Shown here: piece by piece, positions 10,883 through 21,541 of the stretch
Position numbering within the stretch: position 1 is the stretch's first letter
Layout of the letters: every line of letters starts with the position of its first letter
Source of the DNA: Dactylorhiza incarnata
Lineage: Eukaryota; Streptophyta; Magnoliopsida; Asparagales; Orchidaceae
Reading direction: 5' to 3'
DNA: 64,000 bases
Assembly (NCBI GenBank): GCA_033032865.1
Contig: JAWHQI010000040.1
Span: 7,051,001 to 7,115,000 of the forward strand
Position numbers and translations under genes: made by a program
Notes under the pieces: model-generated
The model's database searches: none
What the model saw: only the letters and a program-made list of their open reading frames with translations
What the model was told of the DNA's origin: nothing

Positions 10883-11206
10883 ATGAATGGTGACAATCAC
10901 ATCTACCATCAGCATAGCTCACCTTCTTTGCCTCATTCATTTGTTCACACCCAAAGAACCCCAGTTCACAAAGTCAGTCAGAAAAGGCGATTCAACAAGT
11001 TTGAATGCTGGTACTGTGGCAAAACAGGCCACTTTGCAATTGATTGTTGGTACAATCCAACTGCTCCAAAGGTAACGAATGCTAAGCCTGCAAAACGCTT
11101 TATTCATTACAATTATATATACCCAGGAGTAATTGAATCCAGTATGCCTATTAATGCTAACAAATTCCAAGGACCCAAATTCATTTGGGTTCCTAAGGGA
11201 TTGTAA
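10883..11206 (+). CDS. Element B gag zinc-knuckle segment
   Basis: This 107-residue frame contains a CCHC zinc knuckle, CWYCGKTGHFAIDC, at residues 41-54. It ends in GPKFIWVPKGL, the phrase that in intact copia elements leads directly into the protease. It is the continuation of gag after a break near 10766. CCHC knuckles bind the element RNA. The protease that should follow is missing: the sequence after 11206 is unrelated to copia pol. Confidence 0.85.
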   Translation: MNGDNHIYHQHSSPSLPHSFVHTQRTPVHKVSQKRRFNKFECWYCGKTGHFAIDCWYNPTAPKVTNAKPAKRFIHYNYIYPGVIESSMPINANKFQGPKFIWVPKGL

Positions 11207-11552
11207 TCTAGTCTGATAGGTAGCCCAAGTGCCCACCAGAAGCAAATCTGGGCCTTTGACAAGGTGGATGTTCTAACCCTTCGGCAGAATAGCAAAATTA
11301 GCACACTAACCATCTTTGTGCAGGTTTGGTACAAAAAGACAACACCCAAGCAGGGCGTGAGAATGCCTTAGGCAGAGGCGCTAAGAAGAATGGGTATCCT
11401 AGACGTAGTTCAATGACAAAATAGTACCATCGGATCTGCGTCTAGATAACATAAATATTATTAAAGTAGATAAATCAGAGCCGCTCGATGCAGCATACAT
11501 TGATGCCTCGATAAACTCAAAAATGAGTGCGCGCCCCTTCACCTACTACCCC

Positions 11553-11560
11553 TATAAGTA
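11553..11560 (+). promoter_or_regulatory. TATA box of the B cargo ORF
   Basis: TATAAGTA in the context TACCCCTATAAGTAGAG. It is about 90 bp upstream of ATG 11651, a normal plant spacing, while ATG 11567 would be too close to follow a transcription start from this box. Confidence 0.5.
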
Positions 11561-11650
11561 GAGTGAATGCCAAGGTTGGAGATCATTTGCCCTAATACAT
11601 TCCTCAAAAAACCACCTCTTCATCTCCGATCTGTCGTCTTCCCAAACACA

Positions 11651-12493
11651 ATGTCAACCGACAAAGGAACCGGCGAGATTCTGTGCGAGCGGATTGAGGC
11701 TCTTATGGAAAAAGCAGTAAACAAAATCAGGGAAGAGATGAAGGAGGACATAAAGTCAATAAAGGAGGACAACACTCAACTGCAAACTCAACATGCGGAG
11801 TCCACAAACCTCATCATGAACAGACTCGACAACCACGAGCAAACCCTAGACGCTCGTCTTATGGAACTAAGAAACTTTATTGATGTCGGGGATCATGAAA
11901 CTCTTGAACAGATATTCGAACTAAAGGAGTCTATGAAAGAAGTTCTCCAAGACGGGGAAAGAAGAATTGAAGAAGACATCCGAGAAGAGATCAAGGGAAG
12001 CATAGCTGCTTGCTCGCATAAAGCGAAGTGGGTAAGTAATCAAGTACAACGAGCGCTTCAATTTCCCCCCTCCGAATATGTACCCACTGAACCCTCCTCC
12101 ATCTCTGACTCTGAAACCGATTCGGGTGAATCCACAACAACTAGGAAGAGAAGGAGAACATCCAGCGCGGAGTACCGGAAGAAGAGGATAAGTGAGGTTG
12201 GGCAGGACCCAGAAGCTGGTAGATGTAGTCCTCGTTCAAGAGAGATCATCACAGAATCATGGATAGCATTTGGACATGGTTAGAAGGACCATGAAAGAGT
12301 GTACTCCTCCATCGAATGGAGTCATCACATAAAAAATCTGGAAAAAAGAGAAAGACATAAGACGGCTTTTCCCCATGGTCCCCCTCCTCCTCCAAAGAAG
12401 ATTCCAAAGCCACTGAACTTCTATAGGCGAAAGATGAAGAAGGAAGCAAAGAACGCCAGCTCCAGCAAAGACGCACCGCTCATCAACGGCTGA
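11651..12493 (+). pseudogene. B cargo ORF: coiled-coil protein with basic and proline motifs
   Basis: I do not recognise this protein. From ATG 11651 one frame runs to the TGA at 12491-12493, about 280 codons, broken only by TAG at 12281-12283. An upstream in-frame ATG at 11567 is rejected because of the TATA position. The first 140 residues are rich in E, K and L and predicted coiled coil (EKAVNKIREEMKEDIKSIKE, then ELKESMKEVLQDGERRIEED). A serine/acidic stretch follows, then a nuclear-signal-like TTRKRRRTSS. After the TAG come GPPPPPKKIPKP and a basic tail. One stop in 280 codons suggests either recent decay or past selection. Coiled-coil plus basic patch fits a self-assembling nucleic-acid-binding protein, but that is inference. 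Confidence 0.6.
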
Positions 12494-12738
12494 AAGACAT
12501 TTATTTCCCTTAAGTTCATTTTATGTTAAGAACAATTGGTCTAGTTATATGACTAATCTCATATATGAACAATTCTAATATGAGAACATTTATCTATGAA
12601 TGCGTATAAGGCATATGCCTGTGATGTTATTGCAGCATGGTATCAATTGCTGTTATTGCCTACTGATAACGTGCCCTGCACCTTGTGTGCTTAGCTAGCA
12701 AAATATAATACATTGGTATACGCTAGAAATCAAATGCA

Positions 12739-13184
12739 GGTTATGCAGGTTATGCTAGACATTCAGATACAGATTATGCAGGGTGCAAGGAAGACAGGAA
12801 AAATGACAGAAAGGAAGCAGTAAGAAGCAGACCAGTGTGGCGATCTCGACAGCAGAATCAGAGTATATCTCTGCTGGGAGCTGCTGTGCCCAACTTCTAT
12901 GGATTCAACATCAACTTGAAGACTACATTCTAAAGATGACCAAAACACCCCTATTTTGTGACTCTTCAAGTGCTATCTCAATTGCTAAGAACCCTATATC
13001 TCATAGGAGGACTAAGCATATTGAGATCAGGTATCACTTCATCAGGGAGCATGTGGAAAATGAAGATATCACCCTTGAATTTGTCCCAACAGACAAACAA
13101 GTGGCCGATATATTTACAAAGCCCCTAGATGAAGCTAAGTTTGACTTCTTCAAATTCCAATTGGGAATGTTAAACTTAGAGTAA
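12739..13184 (+). pseudogene. Copia RNase H C-terminal remnant of B
   Basis: Copia RNase H motifs are present in order: HSDTDYAGC near 12756, the STAESEYISA box at 12843, CDSSSAISIAKNP, RTKHIEIRYHFIREHV and VADIFTKPL near 13110. It ends with TAA at 13182-13184. There is a frame break between DYAGC and the STAESEY box, and no RT upstream. It shows that B descends from a full copia element that lost most of pol. Confidence 0.9.
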
Positions 13185-13264
13185 CCCTCAACTTTACTAT
13201 TTACTAATGCACTTCTAGATGAGTGGTCAGAAAATCTCACAGGATCTTGAAGAATCATGCCTGA

Positions 13265-13567
13265 GCAAGGGGGAGCTTGTGGCACTCCTTGATTAGAAAA
13301 GCAGAAGGCAAGAAGTGAGAAAGGGGGAGAAATAGGGCATCAGATGTTCAAGAAGATGACCTCAAAGATAGGGGGAGCAAAGAAGTAAGGGGAGCCATAA
13401 AATAAGAGACATCAAATCTAGGGGGAGCTATATGCTTGATGATGAACTCAGAAAGCTCAGCAAAGATAAGTACAAATCTCACATGCTCAAAGTTAAGATT
13501 ATAATACTTATTGTCCAGTGAAAGTAGTCTTCAATTGAGATTCTGACTTCTTCAAATAGTGGGAGAT
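13265..13567 (+). other. Multiple polypurine tracts before B 3' LTR
   Basis: Tracts of the form AAGGGGGAG, AGGGGGAGA, TAGGGGGAGCAAA, AAGGGGAG and TAGGGGGAGC appear at about 13267, 13322, 13371, 13388 and 13421. A final GTGGGAGAT abuts the 3' LTR at 13568. Several spaced PPT-like tracts are a known Sirevirus trait. The last would prime plus-strand DNA. Confidence 0.75.
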
Positions 13568-15152
13568 TGTTGGGAATCTTGCCCATATGATTCTTGATTT
13601 GAAGAAGTCACCAAGTCAAGAAAACTTCACTTTGTATTTGATAACTTCTCTAGCATAAAGTTTCAGGAAATTAAAGAAATGTCGTCGAGAAGAATAGGAG
13701 ACATCGTCGACAAAGCATTCTTGTCGTCGTAATGACTAGCAGAGCAGCAGCCACTGAGAATGCCAATCATCGAACGCTGAGACGTAGCGAGATCGTCGAA
13801 CGAAGAAAGGCGATCATCGAACGAAGGATGGCAAGATTGTCGATCGCAGAATGCTATTCGTCGAACATAGAGAAGACACAGGACATCATTGTGTGGAACT
13901 CATGTCGTCGAGAGAACATGATTACGATGACATGATATAAGAAGGAAGCTCACGACGACACTGTCAGAGAAAGAAGATCGTCGTCTATACAGAATCGCCA
14001 GGATAGCTTGTATCGTCGAGATACAGTGGCAGAAGGAATTTCGCGATGACAAAGATAGAGACAGCTTGTCGTCGTAATGATGCAAATATCTTCAAGACAA
14101 AATTCAAATCTTACGGACCCGTATCAGCATTTAATTCCGCCGCCTATTGTCCAATCAGCGCGTGCGCTTATGGAATGGGCATCTGACATTAAAAGACATC
14201 AGATGTTACCGTTATACGGCTTGTCCATCCTATAAAAGGGGACAGTGTTGCCCTAGAAGAAGAAGCTTGTTGTGCAAGAAAAAGAACGAGAAAAAGAATC
14301 ACGCCGCTCTTCAATAGAATAATACTTTTCAGCAGAGAAGAAAGAGAACAAGATTCAAGAGTTCTCATAAGAATCAGTCATATCCATTGACTGAGAAGTC
14401 GCCGTTCAACATCAGGCAAAAAGAAGAAGAGGCTGAAGAAGATCCAGAGCTGAAACTCCAAATCAAGAAGCATCTTCTTCATCCTTAAGAAGCCGATCTT
14501 CATCAAGGCTATGTTGTCAGATTTCTTCTGGCTAAAGAAACAGTTTTATTTTATCACTGTAATTTTCTTGTAAGGCTTGCGGGCCAAATTGTTTAGCTTG
14601 AGGGCTGGAGAGCGGTGAGGCTTGAGGGCCAGGGCAGTGCACTTGCGGGTGCGATTTGTCGAGCTTGCAGGCTCAGGGGCAGTAGGGGCTTGTGGGCCTA
14701 GGCTGTTGGGACTTGCGGGTGCAATTTGTCAAGCTTGCGGGCTCGAGGGAAGTAGGGGCTTGTGGGCCTAGGCTGTTGGGACTTGCGGGTCCTTGTTGTA
14801 GGGCTTGAGGTCCTGAGTGTCGAGCTTGCGGGCTCGGGGGCAGTAGGGGATTGCGGGCCTAAGCTGTTGGACTTGCGGGTCCGTGTTGTAAGGCTTGAGG
14901 GCCTGAAGCTTTTGGCGGCGTTTGCCGAGCCTAGCACATTGCTGGGTAGGTGCAGAGGGAGAGAGGACTACTCAACACACCCGGTCTTGAGGAACCTCTA
15001 TAGATCATTGTGTGCTTTCCGTGTTTTGTTCTTTATTTCATAAAGCTATTAACCAGAATCAAAGAAAACACTAAGGGGGATAATATAAACGGAAAATCCT
15101 ATTCACCCCCCCCCCCCTCTAGGTGATAAAGTAGACACCCCCTTAAACAACA
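13568..15152 (+). repeat. Element B 3' LTR
   Basis: Direct copy of 8074-9668, starting TGTTGGGAATCTTGCCC. Differences are scattered, including C-to-T and G-to-A changes at CpG sites in the TCGTCGA array. The C run near the right end is shorter (about 13) than in the 5' LTR (24). Confidence 0.92.
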
Positions 15153-15945
15153 GTCATCATCATGAAATCACTCTCTAGGCCCTAGTCAATAAATTTTATG
15201 GGGATCTTGATACCAATATTTGGGTGAATGTCGATTCATCTACCAGAGGATCCATGATAGGGAAGACCCCTGATGAGATTTGAAGCATTATGAAGAATCT
15301 CGAATTTTAGAATGCCTAGTGGGGCGATGAGAAAGGAACCCCCAAGAAGGTTGTGGCAGGTTTACACCAAGTACATCCATATTCCACTATTTCTGCCCAA
15401 TTGGGGACCATGTCTAAGAAGATAGAAGAGATGAGTTGGTTAGGGAAAGGCATACAAGTTGTTATCCCCGTGTTTGCGGTATCTTTCCAAAGCTATGGTG
15501 TCAAGGGGAATCCCTCATTTGATTGCCAAGAGGGGCGCATTTTTGCTGAATCTTACATTGGCGTCACCTTCGAAGAGTTGAATTATCTCAGAAATCAGCA
15601 GAGGGGCTCCCAATACTCCAATACATACAATCCAAGGTGGAGAAGCCACCCTTATTTTAGCTGGATAGATGGCCTGCAATAAACACAGGGTGGCAAGCTA
15701 GTAGTAGCCGACCACCACAGTTGTATGCTCCTCCTCTTTTTCACCAGGGAAAGCAAGACGAGACGATATCATGGGAAGATAAGCTCGATCAAAACATTAA
15801 CATTATTAAGTCTTTTGTGGCTAATCAGAATGCCACCATCAAAAGTCGCGAGACCCAGATATCTCAACTTGCTAAGTCGATCACTGAGAGAATGCTTGAC
15901 ACTCTCCCATGCCAATTCGAGAATAACCCTCATGAGAAAGGCTGA
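15153..15945 (+). pseudogene. Element A gag, C-terminal part
   Basis: It continues the A gag after the B insertion. ORF 15353-15682 has the Athila gag phrases LHQVHPYST, SAQLGTMSKKIEEMS and, at its end, SNTYNPRWRSHPYFSW. ORF 15721-15945 (LYAPPLFHQ, SFVANQNATIKSRETQISQLAKSI, shown as blocks) matches the usual region before the protease. Frame changes and stops between these pieces make it a pseudogene. Confidence 0.75.
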
Positions 15946-15984
15946 GGTTCTTCAGATCTTGCTCCGGAATTTTGTGGTAGGATT

Positions 15985-16170
15985 GTGGTGGATTGTGAGT
16001 TAAATAGTGTGCCAACTCAAGTCCTAGTTGACATGGGTTCCTCACGCAATATCATTGCATTGAAGGATGTTGATAAATTTAACATTCATAAAAATAAGGA
16101 GGAAGATGTGTCACAAAATGTTTCTGATGGAGAAATAGTTCTTACAGTGGGGCATGATATCAATATATAA
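15985..16170 (+). pseudogene. Element A aspartic protease remnant
   Basis: The phrase PTQVLVDMGSSRNII aligns with the gypsy protease catalytic box, in which D-T/L-G-S is expected. The aspartate is kept and the next residue is M. Only about 60 residues remain before a stop. Confidence 0.65.
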
Positions 16171-16209
16171 ATAACACTAGACGGGAATTATACTACTACT
16201 GAATTCCAA

Positions 16210-16603
16210 GTGTTGGGACCGTCGAAAAAGGATTCACCACCAGTTTTCGGCCTTACTTTACTCACAACTTTATGTGCCACTCTTCATCTTGCAGAGGGCC
16301 ACATATCTTTCCCATCTTGTATAGCTCACCCCATCACTACTACTATTTCTGATATTGACACTAAACTTTGGTGTAGTGATAAGTATGATGTTTTAAAAAG
16401 TTTGTGTGCAGGTATGACAGAAGAACATGAGGATGTGACCATCGATTATGATAAGGACATCAAGATGATTGCTGAGGAAAAGCTGTTAGATGCGTAGACT
16501 TTGGAGAAGATGTTGAGTGATGAAGAAGAACCTACCAAGAAGATTGTTTTTGTCGGCGAGGCGACTCGAGCTGGAAGTCATGCCAGAATAAAAGAACTAC
16601 GCA
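16210..16603 (+). pseudogene. Element A pol N-terminal remnant
   Basis: A 95-residue frame (16210-16497) and a continuation to about 16603 follow the protease. I see no RT motif. Position suggests the protease-RT linker of A. It is cut by the solo C-family LTR. Confidence 0.4.
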
Positions 16604-17658
16604 AAGTCTGTTAAAAATTTGAGGTCTGGAGAAGAAGTAAGAAATGTGGAACACTTGACAAACTTTCCACAAGTGTAGCAACACAATGACAATGGGAAGA
16701 CCAAATAAAGTTATGGTATTAACTCTCTATACAATTCGAGGTATACATGGAGAGACATGATTCATAAGAATCACGGAGGAGAGAAGCACAAAACACAAAA
16801 GATTACAAGCTGCTGGCGACTTGACAAACAGAGATCGCCAGACCACGTGAATAGACAAGCCAGATGGATAGCACCTGAGACTGCGTGAACAAAGCACAAG
16901 ACGCACCTGTCAGACCACAACCACAGACTGCCTGACCTGCTGCTTTATTCAACTGCTGAAAACACAACCTGTTCGCACTTCTTGATCGCCCAGACCGCAC
17001 GGTCTTAAGATCACAGAAGAACCCGCGAACACTTGACAAAGAAACTGCTTCCTGCTGCAAACCGGAACTCAAGATCGCCTGGCCACTTAAGACCGAATGA
17101 TCAACTGAGTTCACTGCACAGTCCAAGAACACCTAAACATAGTCCACCTGGACTGGTTTATTTAAAGCTGGAAGAAAGGAGAAAGCTGACCGCGAGCTGC
17201 TAGTCGAAACCTACGAACAAAAAATCGGTCAGACAAAATCTCAGACCGCGCGACCTCAGAATGAGACCGACACAATCAAGCCAACTTTAGTTCTAACAGT
17301 TCTCGTTATGAATGATGGGACCTGCACCCCTAGTTATAGGCAAGTAGACAGATGTTGTCACTGCACAAATTGGGATACAATAACCGCCCATCAAATCGCG
17401 AGCGGTCTCACAAAACAGACAGCCCGAGCTCAGCAAGGAGCAGACCTAAATGAACATCGGGCCAACTTGAACAAGATGCCAGAACAACCTGCGCAAGCCG
17501 CCAGGACACTAAGCGGTCTCCCAGATCAGACCGCCCAGAACAGATCGACTGAGACAAAACTGGCCAGAACACAAGCGCAGACCGCGCGGTCTCCGCGGTC
17601 TCCAATCTGCAGACTGCCCAACACCATTCCACTTCCACTTCAAAAATTTTACAAAGTC
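16604..17658 (-). mobile_element. Solo LTR of copia family C with perfect TSD
   Basis: The LTR itself is 16609-17653 (1045 bp), TGTTAAAAATTTGAGG to CAAAAATTTTACA. It is flanked by AAGTC at 16604-16608 and at 17654-17658. It is a reverse-complement relative of the element C LTRs (49354, 62094), including the GAGACATGATTCATAAGAATCACGGAGGAGA region and many AGACCGC or GCGGTCT words. A solo LTR with matched TSD is the expected product of recombination between the two LTRs of a full element. Confidence 0.93.
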
Positions 17659-17940
17659 CAATGGGCCTATCTTCTCTCCACCCTTCCGGTAGAACAAGAT
17701 GCCAACCTTGGCACTACTAAAATTATGTGTTCTAAATCTGAGATGTATGCTCCCCGGTGGAGGTCACCAAGGGTGGAGCAGAAGAAGAACTTGAGGGACG
17801 AACGTGCAGTATACCGAGCTGCAATTTTAAATCATGTCATTGCCATGCAGGGAAAATCATCTTACCTACGCTTGGGCACCAGGGTTGCGTCATCTGAATC
17901 CCTTAAAGTGGAATTGCATTATAAATTGACATTTAACTGA
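17659..17940 (+). pseudogene. Element A coding remnant right of the solo LTR
   Basis: The frame after the solo LTR continues that before it and ends with TGA at 17938-17940. It includes MYAPRWRSPRVEQKK and LNHVIAMQGKSSYLRLGTRV. I do not recognise a pol domain. It may be the end of the last A ORF after a large deletion. Confidence 0.4.
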
Positions 17941-18392
17941 TTTGTTTTTGGTGTTGAGGTCCGGTGTGCATAGGGCCTATAAACTGCGTTTATCATTCAT
18001 GAACTTAATTTTTTTTCTATCATGGTTAGGCATTATAATAAAACTACTAATACAGGTATTTTGTCCAGCTCAAGGTTGTTAAACAAAGCTCTCTTGGGAG
18101 GCACCCAAATTTTATCCATGCTTTACTTTCAGTTTTATTGAAATTCTCTATATATAATTTGTGTTTCTTGTTTTTGCTAATCTCCACAGGATTCGGATTT
18201 TAGGCAGGTGCATTTCACTAACCGAAATCGGGACAAAATTCCTCAAGGTACAAAGCAGAATTAGCGTCTTTCGAAATGCCCCATTCTCGGGCATGGGTAA
18301 CGAATCTCTCCACCTCTTTTTCATTCTATAGCATGCTTCCCTCATAATTACAAGATTTTCTCACATAAAGGGCAATAATTCGTTTAAGTCTT

Positions 18393-18440
<48 letters not shown>

Positions 18441-19919
18441 GGGGGGTAGTTTCATTCCCACGTGTGCAAGCACTCGCTTCCCGCTTTCTGTTAGCGTCAC
18501 TTTTTCTTTAAAATAAATGAATTTTACTCCAAATTTCTTAAAATTTCTATTTTTTATCGCATTATTGCATTTTAGTCGCAACACCCACTTATATTCGGCT
18601 TAAATTTGTATTAGTCCCATGTACTTCACATTATCTTATATTTGTAGGTTATATTAATTTAGATTTGAAAATTAAAATCGGATAGTGAACCATAAACTTA
18701 TACAGTGCTCCTAGTTGAGTGCTCATGTTCTTAGATAAAATTAGATTTAGAATTAATTTCTTGCTTAGGTTAAATAAAATGTAAACGTATTTACAACTAA
18801 TGATTTTTATATCCACTATTCATTAAAATGTGATCGAGTCTGACGCTAGTGTAGAGTTGTGTTTAGTGCCGTATTATAGACTCACAAAGAGGGGGTGCCC
18901 TTTCTCTTTGTATACAACTGGCACCTAGCGACCTTGCAAGCTTGTGCACTTAGCACTAATTAACTGTAAGGACATGACTTAGGCCTTTACTTGGATAGTT
19001 TGAGCCTTCATATCCAACCTTATATTCACTACCGTTGCCAGCCAAAGTTGAGCCAACACCTCTCGTTTGATCACCTCCACCTCACTAACACCAAATCAAA
19101 ATTGCCAAAATCCCCATCACGATTAGCTTGAGCTTTTTCTAATTTTTGTGGCGATTCTAATTACATTAGTCGATAAAAATTTCCTTATGTTACGTTGGTG
19201 TGTTTTTAGAAATCAATTATGAGAAATGAAAATTTTGAAAAAAAAAATTGTTGTGATTGCTAACAACTTTTTGTAAAAAGAAAGATAAAAAGAGCAAAAA
19301 GAAAAGAAAAAGAAAATACTCTTTATTGAGGTGATTGGCAAGTGGTGAGTAACCTATACGTTAAAATCTAAGTTTGGGGTGTCACTCACCCACATTTGTA
19401 TGTCGCGGTTTATTTCCAATTTTGGAGCTCACGTCATTCGCTTAAGTGTGATTTAGCCACTCATTCCTTATTTGAAATCCTCACCTTAAGCCTAAGCCAA
19501 ATAATTCTCTTACTTAAGTCCTATGGATCCTTAGAGTTAGTTAGTGTTGAATGCAGAGAAGAAGGTGTGACCAGGCAAACCTATTGCCATCCTTATTGAT
19601 GGATATCATAGGAGGCCACCCGAGTAGTTTTGAGTCTTTAACAACACACTCAATGTCATTACTTTCGCCTACAAATTGTGTATTACAGATCACTTAGTTC
19701 TCTTGATAAGAGTGGATATAGCCTTAGAACATTTTGTTTAGTTTCATTGTGTTTAATTCTATGCTTAGAGATGTTCTCTACTATACTTTTATCTTCCATG
19801 GGTATGAGACTTCCCGGTCCACTTTCCAGTTTTGATTTTTGAATTGTAATCAACATAACATACTCCCCATAGGTATTTGAATTGCTCGGGAGGAACACTC
19901 ATTCAACTCTAGGGGTATT
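17941..19919 (+). other. Element A 3' untranslated region
   Basis: AT-rich, no gene seen. Around 18085 CTCTCTTGGGAGGCACCCAA resembles the region after the last ORF in Athila elements. A G46 run is at 18394-18439. A purine tract, TCTAGGGGTATT (19908-19919), abuts the 3' LTR and is the likely PPT. Confidence 0.65.
18394..18439. repeat. G46 homopolymer
   Basis: 46 consecutive G, then A and six more G. It lies in the 3' region of element A. True length may be uncertain because sequencing of such runs is error-prone. Confidence 0.85.
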
Positions 19920-21536
19920 TGATGAGCGTATTTCATATTGTATTTTAGGCTCCTTTAATAGCTCAGTTTCATCTCTTATCACTCTTCTTTCATTTGATAA
20001 TAACATAAAATCTCCGTTTGTAGTATTATAGTCTATTGAGCAATATTTAGCTATTTGGAGCTTAGTTTAGGTCATTCCTTGCATAAAGGAGATTGCCTCT
20101 CCTTCTCTTTCTATTTTGTTTTATGTTTGTTTGTGTGGTAATGTTCTTATAGTGGTCCTGGGTGTTCTTCATGTAGGTACAACCATTTGTTGTGTTCTCG
20201 AGGGAGTTTTGCCCATTTTAGTACTCTGGGACATTGGTCATGCAATTTTGTTCACGCATGATCAGTGGACTTCTTCTCGCATGATCAGTGGTCGTGCACA
20301 CTATTGGCCAAATTTATCCCGAGGAAACGCACGATGACTAGACTTATATGCACACGAGGAGTGGATTTCTCCTAGCACGTCCACTGGTCAGCATTTAGCT
20401 TTCCTCTCAACATTTTATTCGCGCATGATTATAAGACTTCTCTTTCAGCATGACCAGTTGTCTTGCGCCTACTCGTGCGCTTTTATCACTTTTTCTCCAC
20501 CAGAACATTTTGGTACAGGTTTATATGCACATGAGTTGAGGACTTGTCTTCTCGCAGGACTAGTGGTCGTGAGCATACTCGTGCACATTTACGCAAAATC
20601 CCATTTTGGTACAGGTTCCTTGGCGCACAAGTATAGGACTTTCCTTCGCGCATGACTAGTGGTCCTGTGTCTGCTCATGCATAGTGATTTTTTTTGCTAT
20701 CTATAAATATAGGTCTTGATGTGATTTGCAAGATCCGCGATTTTCCCTCTGAAAAAGTTCCACAGTCAATGCTCTAGGCGCATTTTCTCTTCCTCCAAGG
20801 GTTAGGGATCATCCCCTAGGCTCTCTCCATCATCAGAGAGCATCCAAGTGAAGATAAGCTTCCATTTCCTCTACGCAAGCTAGGATCCTGAGGTAGAGAC
20901 ATGGATGGTGCATTCCATCGAGAAGATGGGCTAGTGGATGTGACAACTTCGAGGACCCCGGACAATATCCGACAATCGGAGCTACAAATGTGTGTTTTTC
21001 TGGAGTTTCCTCCGCATCCATGGAATAGTCTCGAGCACTATTTGTATCTCCTCTTCTATTTCCGCATATTTGGTAGATGAATGGTTTCTCTCCTTTTAAA
21101 TGAAGGTTGGAACATGGTTATTCTTAATTGTTAGTCTTTGATTTAATATGTTTTCCATGATCATATGAGATGCTTAGGAGGCGTAACCTCTTGTGTACTT
21201 TGCTTTCCAATTGAGTGCTTGTGTTGAATGTTGAGAGAGAGGTTGACCTAAGAATTTGCTAGGTGCAATGAGCAAAGCTGTGGTTTGAACCCGCAGAGGT
21301 GCGAAGCGATATAGGTGACCCACATAGTTTTAGTTTCCTTTTTCTTTCATTAGCATTAGACCGAAACCAAAACCCACTGTTAAACACTGACTTAAGAGAC
21401 TTCAATCTCAAGTCTCTCCTCAAACGATCAATCTAACCCGCCATGTTCCACATGAGATTCAATACTCGGGGATTAATTCCCATTTTATTATTACTTGATA
21501 ACTGTGGTGCGCTTGCCTATTGTCGAACACACATCA
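19920..21536 (+). repeat. Element A 3' LTR
   Basis: Direct copy of 5641-7253. It starts TGATGAGCGTATTTC and ends near GAACACACATCA. The palindrome array is more degraded here (e.g. CATGATCAGTGGTCGTGC). TATAAATA is at 20702-20709. Confidence 0.87.
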
Positions 21537-21541
21537 AACAT

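Larger units (their letters stand above)
11207..12738 (+). other. Foreign-looking cargo segment replacing pol in B
   Basis: Between the gag phrase WVPKGL and the RNase H end of B, where about 3 kb of protease-integrase-RT should be, lies 1.5 kb with no copia similarity that I can see. It contains a TATA box (11553), an ORF (11651-12493 with one stop), and a 245-bp AT-rich tail. The right junction is near 12739, where GYARHSDTDYAGC of RNase H starts. The left junction could be anywhere from 11207 to about 11395. Origin is unknown: a captured host gene, part of a DNA transposon, or a viral fragment are all possible. Confidence 0.6.
8074..15152 (+). mobile_element. Element B: Sirevirus-like copia element carrying a cargo ORF in place of pol
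   Basis: The LTRs of about 1.59 kb are 8074-9668 and 13568-15152, both TGTTGGG...CA. The flanks are GTCCT (8069-8073) and GTCAT (15153-15157), a TSD with one mismatch. Order of parts: 5' LTR, PBS TGGTATCAAAGC, gag with coiled coil and zinc knuckle, a foreign-looking 1.5 kb segment with its own TATA box and ORF, the C-terminal end of copia RNase H, a cluster of purine tracts, 3' LTR. Protease, integrase and reverse transcriptase are absent. It is therefore non-autonomous. It sits inside the gag of element A. Confidence 0.88.
5641..21536 (+). mobile_element. Element A: Athila/Tat-like Ty3/gypsy element, nested and pol-deleted
   Basis: Two LTRs of about 1.6 kb in direct orientation (5641-7253 and 19920-21536) enclose a gag, a protease remnant and a long AT-rich 3' region. 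The left flank TACAT (5636-5640) and right flank AACAT (21537-21541) fit a 5-bp TSD with one mismatch. The PBS-like GGCGCCGTTG after the left LTR is typical of Athila/Tat elements. Gag is split by element B, and a solo C-family LTR lies further right. I see no reverse transcriptase, RNase H or integrase, so pol was lost by deletion. Near 18085 the phrase TCTTGGGAGGCACCCAAATTTTA resembles the post-coding region of Athila elements. The LTRs differ visibly, so it is the oldest well-bounded element here. Confidence 0.85.

Noticed and set aside
11567..12493. Reading the B cargo as a plant virus gene
   Set aside because: Coiled coil, basic patch and compact promoter would fit, but no diagnostic viral motif is visible, so the ORF is left unnamed.
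17308..17940. A single 210-residue ORF across the solo LTR end
   Set aside because: Its first two thirds lie in the solo LTR and only 17659-17940 belongs to element A.
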